The notes under the pieces: model-generated
Database searches by the model: none
The model's input: the letters and a program-made list of their open reading frames with translations, nothing else
Told to the model about the DNA's origin: nothing
Position numbers and translations under genes: made by a program
Origin: CAZMZF01 sp964570765
GTDB lineage: Bacteria; Zixibacteria; MSB-5A5; RBG-16-43-9
Length of the DNA stretch: 64,000 bases
Direction: 5' to 3'
NCBI GenBank assembly: GCA_964570765.1
Contig: CAZMZF010000010.1
Coordinates: 1 to 64,000 of the forward strand
Shown: in pieces, positions 51,229 through 59,461 of the stretch
How the letters are laid out: each line of letters starts with the position of its first letter
Numbering within the stretch: the first letter of the stretch is position 1

Positions 51229-53277
51229 ATGAAATGGTTTAAGCCGATAAAAGCTTTACGGCTCGTAGAGTTGGATGTTATGGTTATTGGGCTTGCCTTT
51301 GTATTATTAGTCTTTTTGGGAAGTCCAAAAATATCTTACGGAGCTGAAAAGGGGACAATAGACTTAATTCAAGAGGCTTATGAAAGGGGGGAGATTGATT
51401 ACCAGACCAGTTTAATCTACAAAGTTCAAACCATCCGTCAGCCTGAAAAGATACCTTCTAAATACAGGGCTAAAGTAGAGAAGATTCAGAAGGACGCTAC
51501 TCCGATCTTATTAGAAGTTAAAAAGAGCTGGCCTGGGCTTTCTTCTGAAACGCAGGCAGTTTTAAAGACTCTTTTAGCCAGACCAGTCAGACCTTATTTT
51601 TATGATAGTCCTGAAGATCATTTTAAGATACATTATGACACAGCCGGAACTCATAAAGTTCCTCCTGCTGATTCAAACTTCAATGGGATCCCAGATTATG
51701 TTGAAAATTTAGCCCTTTACGCTGATAGTTCCTATCGAACAATGATAACTTACTTAGGGTATAGAATTCCACCTTCAGATGGCATAGCGGGAGGAGATAG
51801 TAAATATGATATTTACACTGAAGATATGCCCTATTACGGATATACACAGGGAGAATCACCCGGACCTGAGCCCTGGAACGATTATACCAGCTATATCTCA
51901 GTTCATAATGATTTCATTGGTTTCCCCCCGAACGATGACCCGGAAGGGGATCAGAAAGGGGCTATGAAGGTTACGGTTGGACATGAATATTTCCATGCAG
52001 TTCAATTTGCTTACGATATAGGAGAGGCTGAATGGTATATGGAGATTTCCTCCACCTGGATGGAGGATGTGGCTTTTGATCCGGTGAATGATAACTACAA
52101 CTATCTACCTACTTTCTTTAATTATCCGGATATCTCCTTGCAGGCAACAACAATGCACGAATATGCCAGTTTCATCTGGAACACCTATCTTTCTTCAAAT
52201 TTCGACAACAATCTTATTAAGGATATCTGGGAAGGATGTATTTACGGAACTGCGATAAACGAAATAAATCTTGCTCTTCAATCACGAGGGAGTAGTCGAG
52301 ATGAGGAATTTAAGAAGTTTGCCGTATGGAATTACATTACCAATACCCGGGATGACGGATTGCACTACGAAGAAGGAACTCATTATCCTTTAATAAAACT
52401 GATGAGGACCCATTCTGCTTACCCGGTAACCAATAATAGCTCCAGTATGACCCCGGACAATTTATCCGCCAACTATATCCAGTTCAATCCCTCTGCGGGT
52501 TCTTATAACCTTAACATCAAATTCGATGGGCAGAATGGTTACCTCTGGGGAGCAAAAGCCTTAGGAGTGAAAATGGAGGGGGTTTATAATTATACAGAAT
52601 TTGAGATCCCTTTAGATGATTCAGGTTTTGGAGAAAGTGTAATCCCAGATTTTAATAATTATAATTATGTGATCTTGATTCCCAGTGTCCTTTCCACCTC
52701 CGGTACTAATCTGAACTATCTTTATTCTGCCTGGCTGACCTCTGCCGATACTATATACAAAGTTGAAGTGACATCTATCTCCTACAAAGAAGTTATAAAT
52801 GCCAGTCAAGATACCTCTTTCTTCTTTATTAGTAACACCGGCATCGTTACCGATACTTATTCAGTGGTTATTTCAGATATAAAGGGATGGCTCCAGAATC
52901 CCGGTTCCTTCCTTGATACTTTAGACCCTGGTGAGACAGATACCATAGAAGCTATTTCTCAAATACCTTATGATTTGACTCTCCTTACAGCAGATTCCTT
53001 AAAATTGGTTTTGGTATCTCTATCCATTCCCATATTAAAAGATTCTGCTCAAGTAGTTTTAAGTGTTGTAGCACGAAGAGGAGATACTAATAATAACGGC
53101 TCTATCTCAATATCAGATATAGTTTATTTAATTAATTATCTATTGAAGGGCGGACCCCCTCCTCATTATTATATTACTGGAGATGTCAACTGCGATGGCA
53201 CAGTTTCGATATCTGATGTCGTCTATCTGATAAATTACCTGTTCAAATCCGGACCACCGCCATGTTTTCCTGGGTAA
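51229..53277 (+). CDS. Secreted zinc metalloprotease, MXAN_6640-like, with dockerin module
   Basis: 682 residues: signal segment (about 17-38), DSNFNGIPDYVEN calcium-type loop, metalloprotease motif VGHEYFHAVQFAYD and EISSTWMED, a beta domain (about 430-610), and a paired dockerin (about 618-678) with loops DTNNNGSISISD and DVNCDGTVSISD, ending PPPCFPG. The catalytic half is paralogous to the 42.2 kb protein, but the C-terminal module is a dockerin in place of a sorting domain. GGAGG precedes the ATG. Its last 43 bases overlap the end of dinB on the other strand. Confidence 0.85.
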   Translation: MKWFKPIKALRLVELDVMVIGLAFVLLVFLGSPKISYGAEKGTIDLIQEAYERGEIDYQTSLIYKVQTIRQPEKIPSKYRAKVEKIQKDATPILLEVKKSWPGLSSETQAVLKTLLARPVRPYFYDSPEDHFKIHYDTAGTHKVPPADSNFNGIPDYVENLALYADSSYRTMITYLGYRIPPSDGIAGGDSKYDIYTEDMPYYGYTQGESPGPEPWNDYTSYISVHNDFIGFPPNDDPEGDQKGAMKVTVGHEYFHAVQFAYDIGEAEWYMEISSTWMEDVAFDPVNDNYNYLPTFFNYPDISLQATTMHEYASFIWNTYLSSNFDNNLIKDIWEGCIYGTAINEINLALQSRGSSRDEEFKKFAVWNYITNTRDDGLHYEEGTHYPLIKLMRTHSAYPVTNNSSSMTPDNLSANYIQFNPSAGSYNLNIKFDGQNGYLWGAKALGVKMEGVYNYTEFEIPLDDSGFGESVIPDFNNYNYVILIPSVLSTSGTNLNYLYSAWLTSADTIYKVEVTSISYKEVINASQDTSFFFISNTGIVTDTYSVVISDIKGWLQNPGSFLDTLDPGETDTIEAISQIPYDLTLLTADSLKLVLVSLSIPILKDSAQVVLSVVARRGDTNNNGSISISDIVYLINYLLKGGPPPHYYITGDVNCDGTVSISDVVYLINYLFKSGPPPCFPG

Positions 53278-54548
53278 GCCCAATCCTTTTCTTTAAATTC
53301 TTTTAGATGCTTATAAGGCCTCCAGGCAGGGGAGAGGATATGAGGTATTTTAACCCGGCCTAGGAGCCGGCCCCAGGTAAGAGTAAATTCCCCGTAGCGG
53401 TCATTTATCTCATCCATAGCCTCCAGCAAAATCTGTTTTCTCCATTCCTCTCCTGCGGATCCGTTCCCGGGTTTAAATAAAGATAACTGACCTGTTCCCT
53501 TTATCAGGTTGGAAACACTAACCCCGATTAATCTAACCCCCAGGGTCTCGATATTTATCTGATCTAAGATGGAAAGGGCAGTTTGATAAATTTCCCTTTC
53601 ATCATCTATGAACTTTTTCAAAGTTTTTTGCTGGGAGAAATGGGAGAAATCCGGAAAACGAATCACCAGAAAAACAGTTTTCCCTTTATAACATTTTCTT
53701 CTTAATCTTCTAGCTACCTGCTCGGATAAGCCCAGAAGATACCTTTCTGCCTCCTCCCGATTATGGGTATCCTGAGGCAGGGTTATAGAATGCCCTACCG
53801 ACTTAGTTTTCTCCTCGATTTCGGCTAGGAGAACCGGACCTCCATCTAAACCTGAAGCCATCCGGTGTAAAGCTCTGCCAACCTTGCCGAATTTGTTTTC
53901 TAACAGTTCAACTGGATAACGGGAAAGCTCGCCGCAGGTATGGATTCCCAATTTATTCAGATAAAAAGTTAGTCTTGGACCTATCCCGCATATCTCTGAG
54001 ATGGGTAAATCCTCTAAAACTTCAGAGATTTTTTCGTCTTTTATCCAGAACAAGCCATCCGGTTTTTTCATATCTGAGGCTAACTTGGCTAAAAGCCTGG
54101 TAGAGGCTATTCCTATGGAACAGGTTAATCCTAATTCCTTTTTTATTCTTTTTTTAATCTTTTCCGCTACCTGAAGCGGATTGCCGAATAATCTTTCGGT
54201 TCCAGTTATATCCAGGAACGATTCGTCTATGGAGAAAACTTCAACTATGGGAGTGAACTCTTTAAAAATACTACCAAGCTTTAAGGAGATTTCCACATAT
54301 TTGTCCGGGTCACATCGAATTAGAATTCCTTGAGAACACACTTTTTTTGCCTGCCATAGAAGCATACCAGTTTTGACCCCATAAGCTCTGGCTTCATAAG
54401 AGGATGTGGAGACCACACTTCTACCCTCAGGATTTCCGCAGACTATAATCGGCTTTTCCCTTAAAAAGGGGTTAGACTTCTGTTCTACTGAGGCGAAAAA
54501 GGCATCCATATCTATATGTAAAATGGTTTTTTTCTTCTTGGGTTCCAT
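53235..54548 (-). CDS. dinB: DNA polymerase IV (Y family)
   Basis: 437 residues, translesion polymerase. Seen: metal motif HIDMDAFFASVEQ, YEARAYGVKTGM, and the catalytic FSIDESFLDITG with Asp-Glu; then the helix-hairpin-helix thumb (CGIGPRLTFYLNKLGIHTCG) and little-finger domain. It is longer than E. coli DinB (351); the last 70 or so residues are an extension whose final 14 codons are read antisense to the dockerin gene end. GAGGT precedes the ATG on the - strand. A promoter with a LexA-like palindrome lies 180 bases upstream. Confidence 0.94.
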   Translation of the reverse strand: MEPKKKKTILHIDMDAFFASVEQKSNPFLREKPIIVCGNPEGRSVVSTSSYEARAYGVKTGMLLWQAKKVCSQGILIRCDPDKYVEISLKLGSIFKEFTPIVEVFSIDESFLDITGTERLFGNPLQVAEKIKKRIKKELGLTCSIGIASTRLLAKLASDMKKPDGLFWIKDEKISEVLEDLPISEICGIGPRLTFYLNKLGIHTCGELSRYPVELLENKFGKVGRALHRMASGLDGGPVLLAEIEEKTKSVGHSITLPQDTHNREEAERYLLGLSEQVARRLRRKCYKGKTVFLVIRFPDFSHFSQQKTLKKFIDDEREIYQTALSILDQINIETLGVRLIGVSVSNLIKGTGQLSLFKPGNGSAGEEWRKQILLEAMDEINDRYGEFTLTWGRLLGRVKIPHILSPAWRPYKHLKEFKEKDWAYPGKHGGGPDLNR

Positions 54549-54723
54549 AACTTAGACCTCATAGGCAGAAGCTGGTTCTCTTTCCCCTTGAGGGAGAGAG
54601 TTAGAGAGAGGGGTCACCCTCCCCTTGCCCCTCCCATCAAGGGAGGGGGAACCTATATATACCTTTCGTAGCGCCCTACCTCTGCATCGGGCGTTACCGA
54701 TTGAATCCAATATAATATACTGC
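54549..54723. repeat. Repeat-bearing dinB leader region
   Basis: 175 bases between dinB and its promoter. Holds GGTTC-rich stems (GGTTCTCTTTCCCC...GGGGGAACC, about 54571-54652) with CCCTTGAGGGAG and GGGTCACCCT inside, and a GTAGCGCCCTACC...GGGCGTTACC stem (54667-54708). A dinB transcript starting at the promoter would carry these structures in its leader. Confidence 0.55.
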
Positions 54724-54752
54724 ACAGATGTGCAGTTGTCAAGGGAAAAATG
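54724..54752 (-). promoter_or_regulatory. dinB promoter with LexA-like operator in the spacer
   Basis: On the - strand: TTGACA (54747-54752), a 17-base spacer, TATATT (54724-54729). The spacer is almost wholly the palindrome CTGCACATCTGTGCAG (54730-54745), flanked by A and T. Its CTG-N10-CAG frame, with outer ACTG...CAGT, matches the geometry of the E. coli SOS box. Binding here would block polymerase. DinB is a common SOS gene, which supports the reading. Confidence 0.65.
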
Positions 54753-54869
54753 AAAGATAAATAACGAATGCCTGATATCGGATGATGAATTAGAAGATAG
54801 GGCAAGCCTCTTGACCTGCTTTATTTATCGAAGTGACAGGAAATTCATCCAGAGGGAACAAAAAAATGA

Positions 54870-54897
54870 TTGACAAATATAAAAAAAGAAGTATTCT
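54870..54897 (+). promoter_or_regulatory. Candidate promoter of the beta-helix gene
   Basis: TTGACA, 16 bases, TATTCT, about 48 bases before the ATG. Identical elements and spacing lie before the dockerin gene at 8264-8291. Confidence 0.5.
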
Positions 54898-54945
54898 AAA
54901 AGTAGAAGATAGTTAGAACATTAAGCTTTTATGATTGGAGGAGTT

Positions 54946-56409
54946 ATGAAAAAGATAGTTATATTTCTGGCTGTGACATTTATTTTCTTTAACTTTACTT
55001 ATGCCAAAATACACTGGGTGCCTTCCGCTTATCTAGCAACTATTCAAGGGGGGATAGATATAGCTAAAAACGGAGATACAGTTTTAGTCCTGCCAGGAGT
55101 CTATTATGAAAATATCAATTTCAAAGGGAAGAAGATTTTGGTAGCGAGCAAATATATATTAGATCAAAAGGATAGCACCATCTTAAATACCATTATAGAT
55201 GGAAACAACAAAGCTTCAGTTGTTACTTTTAATTCAAATGAAGATTCTACTGCATCAATCCAGGGATTTACTATAACACATGGATGGAATTGGTCAGGTG
55301 GTGGTATTTTATGTTATAACTCTTCTCCCAAGATAATACATAATAGGATTGAGGAAAATATAGCAGCACCATTCCTTACACCAGGAGGTTCCTCAGGAGG
55401 TGGTATTTGTTGTTACAATTGCTCTGCTATAATTGAATATAATCATATAACAAAGAATCAATGTCTGGCTGATATGACATTCGGTTTTGGTGGAGGAATT
55501 TTCATCACAGGAAAAGGGGCTCCCATCATTAGATATAATATAATTAATTTCAACAGAGTTGATGGGGTTGGAGGAGGTATATCTGTCATAGACACTTCCT
55601 CTGCTCTAATTTACAATAATACCATTATCCATAATAGTGCTGTATTTGGAGGAGGTATATACACAAGCAACGCTAAAATATCTAACAATATCATAACATT
55701 TAACTCTGATGGGATAAAAATTGATAGCTTGTTTGGAAATCACTACAATCCGATTCTTAATTATAATGATTTTTGGGGAAATAAACAAAGCAACTTATCT
55801 GGCTTTCCTCCTGAGTTTGGTGATACTACATGGGGATTAAATCCGAATGGAGTGCCCTGTGATAGTTTCTATAATATCATCCGTGACCCGCTTTTTGTTG
55901 ACATTAAAAATTCTAATTATCATCTTACAGTTAATTCCCCCTGTATCGATGCTGGTGACCCGAAATCACCTTTAGACCCGGATACTACTATTGCAGATAT
56001 AGGAGCTTTTTATTATCCTCATACCCAAACCTTTGTTAAAGATGATAACCGAAATTTGCCAGTAAAGTATGAGCTATCTCAGAATTATCCCAATCCCTTT
56101 AACCCTTCTACCAACATACTCTTCAGCGTTTATGGTTCACAGTTCATAGTTCATAGTCCCATCCACGAAAAGGCGGTTAATAGTTCATTGTTCATGGTAG
56201 ATAGTCCCATCCACACCACCCTGAAAGTCTATAATGTCAAAGGGCAGTTGGTAAGAACTTTAGTGGATGAAGAAAAAGCACCTGGGAATTACAATGTTAT
56301 CTGGGATGGGAGGAATGATTCAGGAAAGGAGGTATCAAGCGGGATATATTTCTATCAGTTGAAGAATAAGGACTATACTGATACTAAGAAGATGGTTTTG
56401 GTGAGGTAG
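54946..56409 (+). CDS. Secreted right-handed beta-helix protein with FlgD/T9SS-type tail
   Basis: 487 residues from the ATG at 54946 (GGAGG lies 4-8 bases upstream; an ATG at 54931 is too far). Signal peptide to about residue 20, then a DUF1565/parallel beta-helix domain with repeated ISNNIITFN- and GGGIxxYN-type coils (about 20-355): TIQGGIDIAKNGDTVLVLPG, YNNTIIHNSAVFGGGIYTSN. The C-terminal sorting module contains QNYPNPFNPSTNILFSV, LKVYNVKGQLVRTLVD and WDGRNDSGKEVSSGIYFYQL. About 25 extra residues, encoded by a repeat, interrupt the sorting module. Probably a surface-attached carbohydrate-binding or adhesive protein. Confidence 0.85.
   Translation: MKKIVIFLAVTFIFFNFTYAKIHWVPSAYLATIQGGIDIAKNGDTVLVLPGVYYENINFKGKKILVASKYILDQKDSTILNTIIDGNNKASVVTFNSNEDSTASIQGFTITHGWNWSGGGILCYNSSPKIIHNRIEENIAAPFLTPGGSSGGGICCYNCSAIIEYNHITKNQCLADMTFGFGGGIFITGKGAPIIRYNIINFNRVDGVGGGISVIDTSSALIYNNTIIHNSAVFGGGIYTSNAKISNNIITFNSDGIKIDSLFGNHYNPILNYNDFWGNKQSNLSGFPPEFGDTTWGLNPNGVPCDSFYNIIRDPLFVDIKNSNYHLTVNSPCIDAGDPKSPLDPDTTIADIGAFYYPHTQTFVKDDNRNLPVKYELSQNYPNPFNPSTNILFSVYGSQFIVHSPIHEKAVNSSLFMVDSPIHTTLKVYNVKGQLVRTLVDEEKAPGNYNVIWDGRNDSGKEVSSGIYFYQLKNKDYTDTKKMVLVR
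56131..56214 (+). repeat. In-frame repeat insertion inside a coding sequence
   Basis: Two imperfect copies of AGTTCAT(A/T)GTTCAT...AGTCCCATCCAC (56141-56166 and about 56182-56214) lie inside the sorting domain. They encode SQFIVHSPIH and SSLFMVDSPIH. The length keeps the frame open. Confidence 0.7.
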
Positions 56410-56655
56410 AACCTCTCCCTAACCCTCTCCTACGAGGAGAGGGGATTAAAGGTAGGGGCAGGTTTCAAACCTGCCTCTACAAATACGGAACGTAGGGGTT
56501 TGATTTATCGAACCCACATTGGCTCTTCTCAGAACAGAAATTTCTAAAGTCAAAATATTTCAAGCAAAAAATTAAATTTTGAAGTTGACTTTTACTTTTT
56601 CAATCTAATATATTCAGTTTAGTAAAAAACAAATCTCATCCAACGGAGGTAAAAA
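56410..56655. repeat. Gap with palindromes, upstream of the aldolase/phosphatase gene
   Basis: 246 bases. CCTCTCC-rich stem with CCTCTCCTACGAGGAGAGG (about 56425-56443), palindrome GTAGGGGCAGGTTT/AAACCTGCCTCTAC (56452-56480), and GTAGGGGTTTGATTTATCGA with ACCC (56492-56515), related to 50989. The last 130 bases before the GTG are AT-rich. Confidence 0.65.
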
Positions 56656-57762
56656 GTGAAGGTCACCATCAGCGTAATCAAAGCAGACATCGGCAGTATC
56701 GGTGGGCATATAAAGCCCAGCCAGAGATTAAAAGATTCAGTTAGGGATTACATACAGGAAAATGGTTTAAAGAAAGGGCTGGTCATCGATAGCTATATCA
56801 GCTCTACCGGAGACGATATAGCAATTCTTATGACTCATAAAACGGGGAAGTTAAATTCTGGAATCCATAAGTTAGCCTGGGATGCCTTTGTGGCTGGAAC
56901 CAGTGTGGCGAAAAAACAGGGGCTGTATGGAGCAGGGCAGGACCTTTTAAAAGATGCTTTTTCAGGGAATGTCAAAGGTATGGGACCGGCTGTAGCGGAG
57001 CTGGAAATAGAGGAAAGACCAAATGAATCTTTCCTTTTCTTTGCTGCGGACAAGACTGACCCAGGTGCCTATAGTCTGCCTTTATATTTAAGCTTTGCTG
57101 ACCCAATGCATAATGCTGGATTGTTACTTTCTCCGGGAATGAGCAAGGGGTTTAAATTTACCATTATGGACGTAGCGTATACCGAGGCTGACCGGGTGAT
57201 TGAGCTTTATGCTCCTGACAATCTTTATGATATAGCTGCCCTTTTGAGAGATAACCAGAGGTTTGTGATCGAATCTATACATTCTAAAAATTCCGGTGAG
57301 CTGGCAGCCGCAGTCAGCACAACCAGATTACATAATATCGCTGGGAAATATACCGGCAAGGATGACCCGGTCTGTTTAGTCCGGGTTCAGGGAAACTTTC
57401 CTGCCACGGGCGAGGTTTTATCTCCTTATAGTATAGGCCATTTTGTAGCTGGATTTATGCGAGGCAGCCATACAGGACCTTTGATGCCGGTGAAAGCCAA
57501 TTCTACCATTTCATTCTTTGATGGTCCCCCGGTTGTATCTGCTCAAGCCTTCTCCATGAAAGAAGGCGTGTTAACCGAACCAGCAGACGCCTTTGACCAG
57601 CCTTTCTGGGATTACGTACGGGACAGGGTTTCTCAGAAGGCTATCGATATACGCCAACAGGGTTTCTCCGGTTGTGCTATGCTACCTTATTCAGAGCTGG
57701 AATATGGAGGGATAGTAGAAAAGCTTAAAGAGTTAGATAAGAAGTTTGTGGTTCGTAAATAG
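56656..57762 (+). CDS. fbp: Fructose-1,6-bisphosphate aldolase/phosphatase (class V, archaeal type)
   Basis: 368 residues, the bifunctional enzyme that condenses triose phosphates and then dephosphorylates fructose 1,6-bisphosphate, driving gluconeogenesis. Seen: metal-binding DIGSIGGH at the N-terminus, SSTGDDIAILMTH, FFAADKTDPGAYSLPL, and Tyr232 and Lys235 in GKYTGKDDPVC, in the same spacing as the catalytic Tyr229/Lys232 of the archaeal enzymes. FMRGSHTGPLMPV follows. GTG start with GGAGG eight bases upstream. It stands alone. This family is typical of Archaea and deep-branching or thermophilic bacteria. Confidence 0.94.
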   Translation: MKVTISVIKADIGSIGGHIKPSQRLKDSVRDYIQENGLKKGLVIDSYISSTGDDIAILMTHKTGKLNSGIHKLAWDAFVAGTSVAKKQGLYGAGQDLLKDAFSGNVKGMGPAVAELEIEERPNESFLFFAADKTDPGAYSLPLYLSFADPMHNAGLLLSPGMSKGFKFTIMDVAYTEADRVIELYAPDNLYDIAALLRDNQRFVIESIHSKNSGELAAAVSTTRLHNIAGKYTGKDDPVCLVRVQGNFPATGEVLSPYSIGHFVAGFMRGSHTGPLMPVKANSTISFFDGPPVVSAQAFSMKEGVLTEPADAFDQPFWDYVRDRVSQKAIDIRQQGFSGCAMLPYSELEYGGIVEKLKELDKKFVVRK

Positions 57763-57775
57763 AAAAGAAAGATTA

Positions 57776-57918
57776 CCCCACGTTGAGGGCAGCGTGGGGA
57801 TACGATTTGGAGTGTAAACCTTTAGGTTTACCAAAAGGTAAAGATATGTAGGTCAAGCATGGCAAAGCCTGTTTGACAAAACAAGATGTCGAACAGTCCT
57901 TGGACATGGTCGATCTAC
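57776..57918. repeat. Three palindrome units upstream of tRNA-Gly
   Basis: ACCCCACGTTGAGGGCAGCG with TGGGG (57777-57799), GTGTAAACCTTTAGGTTTAC (about 57811-57830), then GTAGGTCAAGCATGG...GTTTGAC and GTCGAACAGTCC...GGTCGATCTAC (57849-57918), the same composite as at 42113-42200. Confidence 0.7.
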
Positions 57919-57938
57919 GGAAATCCTGCAAATTTTTC

Positions 57939-57969
57939 TTGACAGTTAATTTCGCAAGTTATATATAAT
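57939..57969 (+). promoter_or_regulatory. tRNA-Gly promoter
   Basis: TTGACA, 17 bases, then TATATAAT (TATAAT itself at spacing 19). It ends 11 bases before the tRNA. Confidence 0.7.
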
Positions 57970-57980
57970 TGCAGACTAAA

Positions 57981-58052
57981 GCGGGTGTAATTCAGCGGTA
58001 GAATGCAAGCTTCCCAAGCTTGACGTCGAGGGTTCAACTCCCTTCGCCCGCT
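57981..58052 (+). tRNA. tRNA-Gly, anticodon CCC
   Basis: A 72-base cloverleaf: acceptor GCGGGTG/CGCCCGC (one G-T pair), D arm with TTCAGCGGTAGAA, anticodon stem CAAGC/GCTTG with loop TTCCCAA giving CCC, and T arm GAGGGTTCAACTCCCTT. Discriminator T. CCA is not encoded; a run of seven T follows at once and probably ends transcription. Confidence 0.95.
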
Positions 58053-58115
58053 TTTTTTAATTCTATCCTACGGATCCCTTTCGGGACAAATCCGTTCCAG
58101 GATTGGAGTTTTTAA

Positions 58116-59420
58116 GTGAAAATAAAATCGGTTGAAAGTAAAAGCCTGGCTGAAAGATATTCAATCCTGCCAGAAGATAAGATTTTAGAAATAAATGCTT
58201 ATACTATAAAGGATTTGATTGACTATAAATATTATTCCAGCGAAGAAAAACTTAATTTAAAAATTAAAGATAAATCAGGCAAGATAAGGGAAGTTAAAAT
58301 AACAAAAAAACCGGATCAGAACTTAGGGATAAATTTTGAGGAAAAAAGATGTAGAGGCTGTCCCAATAAATGTATCTTCTGTTTTGTTGACCAACTACCG
58401 AAAGACTTGAGGAAGCCACTCTATTTTAAAGACGAGGATTATCGTTTATCTTTTTTGCATGGTAATTTCATCACCTTGACTAATCTTTCGGAACAGGATA
58501 TACAACGCATAATAAATCAAAGATTAAGCCCTTTATATATATCAGTTCATACGACCAATGAATCGCTTAGGAAAAAAATGCTGGGCAATCCTGAAGCGCC
58601 AGAAATTATACCCTTAATCCGGAGATTGGCAGAGCATAGAATCCAGATGCATACCCAGATAGTTCTGTGTCCGGAAATTAATGACGGAGCATATTTAGAG
58701 AAGTCGATTTATGAGCTTTCTTTATTCTACCACTGGGTAAAATCCTTAGCCATAGTACCAGTGGGATTGACCAAGTTCAGAAAAGGTCTGCCTGAATTAA
58801 AAGCGACTAATAAGGAATATGCAAAACAACTCATACGATTAGTTGACCATTGGCAAATCTATTTCAGGAAGAAATATGAATCCAATTTCGTCTATGCCGC
58901 AGACGAGTTTTATCTTTTAGCCGGGCTTGACAACCCCACAAAAAAATATTATGATGAATTTTATCAAATTGAGAATGGCGTGGGTCTGGTCAGGGAATTT
59001 TTAGATGATTTTAAAAGGAAGGAGGGGTTTTTACCTCGAAGTTTAAAACATAAATTCAGATTAACTTTGGTGACTGGAGAGTTAGCGTATAAATTTATGA
59101 GTGGTTATATCCTGAATAGGTTAAAAAAGATAAAAAACCTGAAGGTGAACTTGGTAAAAGTAAAAAATAATTTCCTGGGAGAAAGCGTAACCGTCACCGG
59201 CCTTTTAAGTGGTGGAGATATACTCAAAGCTCTAAAAAAGTCAGGAAAAAGTGACTTGATTATGCTGCCACCCAACTGTCTAAATCCGGATGGCCTTTTC
59301 TTAGATGATTTGAAGCCTCTTGATTTAGAGAAAGAATTAGGTATAAAAATTGTTAAAGGATCGTACGATTTAGTTAAATCCTTGAAAAACATATCACCGG
59401 AGATAAAATCTGGAGTGTAA
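58116..59420 (+). CDS. DUF512 radical-SAM-type iron-sulfur protein with N-terminal PDZ-like domain
   Basis: 434 residues. N-terminal PDZ-like domain (1-85: EDKILEINAYTIKDLIDYKY), then RGCPNKCIFCFVDQLPK with the radical SAM Cys-x3-Cys-x2-Cys motif, LSFLHGNFITLTNL, SVHTTN and CPEINDG in the barrel, and the DUF512 domain at the end (VTGELAYKFM, LLSGGDIL). Family known from Firmicutes and Cyanobacteria; reaction unknown. The neighbour is der, as in Clostridia, then plsY and gpsA. GTG start after the tRNA, with TTGGAG before it. Confidence 0.88.
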   Translation: MKIKSVESKSLAERYSILPEDKILEINAYTIKDLIDYKYYSSEEKLNLKIKDKSGKIREVKITKKPDQNLGINFEEKRCRGCPNKCIFCFVDQLPKDLRKPLYFKDEDYRLSFLHGNFITLTNLSEQDIQRIINQRLSPLYISVHTTNESLRKKMLGNPEAPEIIPLIRRLAEHRIQMHTQIVLCPEINDGAYLEKSIYELSLFYHWVKSLAIVPVGLTKFRKGLPELKATNKEYAKQLIRLVDHWQIYFRKKYESNFVYAADEFYLLAGLDNPTKKYYDEFYQIENGVGLVREFLDDFKRKEGFLPRSLKHKFRLTLVTGELAYKFMSGYILNRLKKIKNLKVNLVKVKNNFLGESVTVTGLLSGGDILKALKKSGKSDLIMLPPNCLNPDGLFLDDLKPLDLEKELGIKIVKGSYDLVKSLKNISPEIKSGV

Positions 59421-59461
59421 ACCTTTAACTAAAGCTTTACACTTCAAAATTAATAATATCT

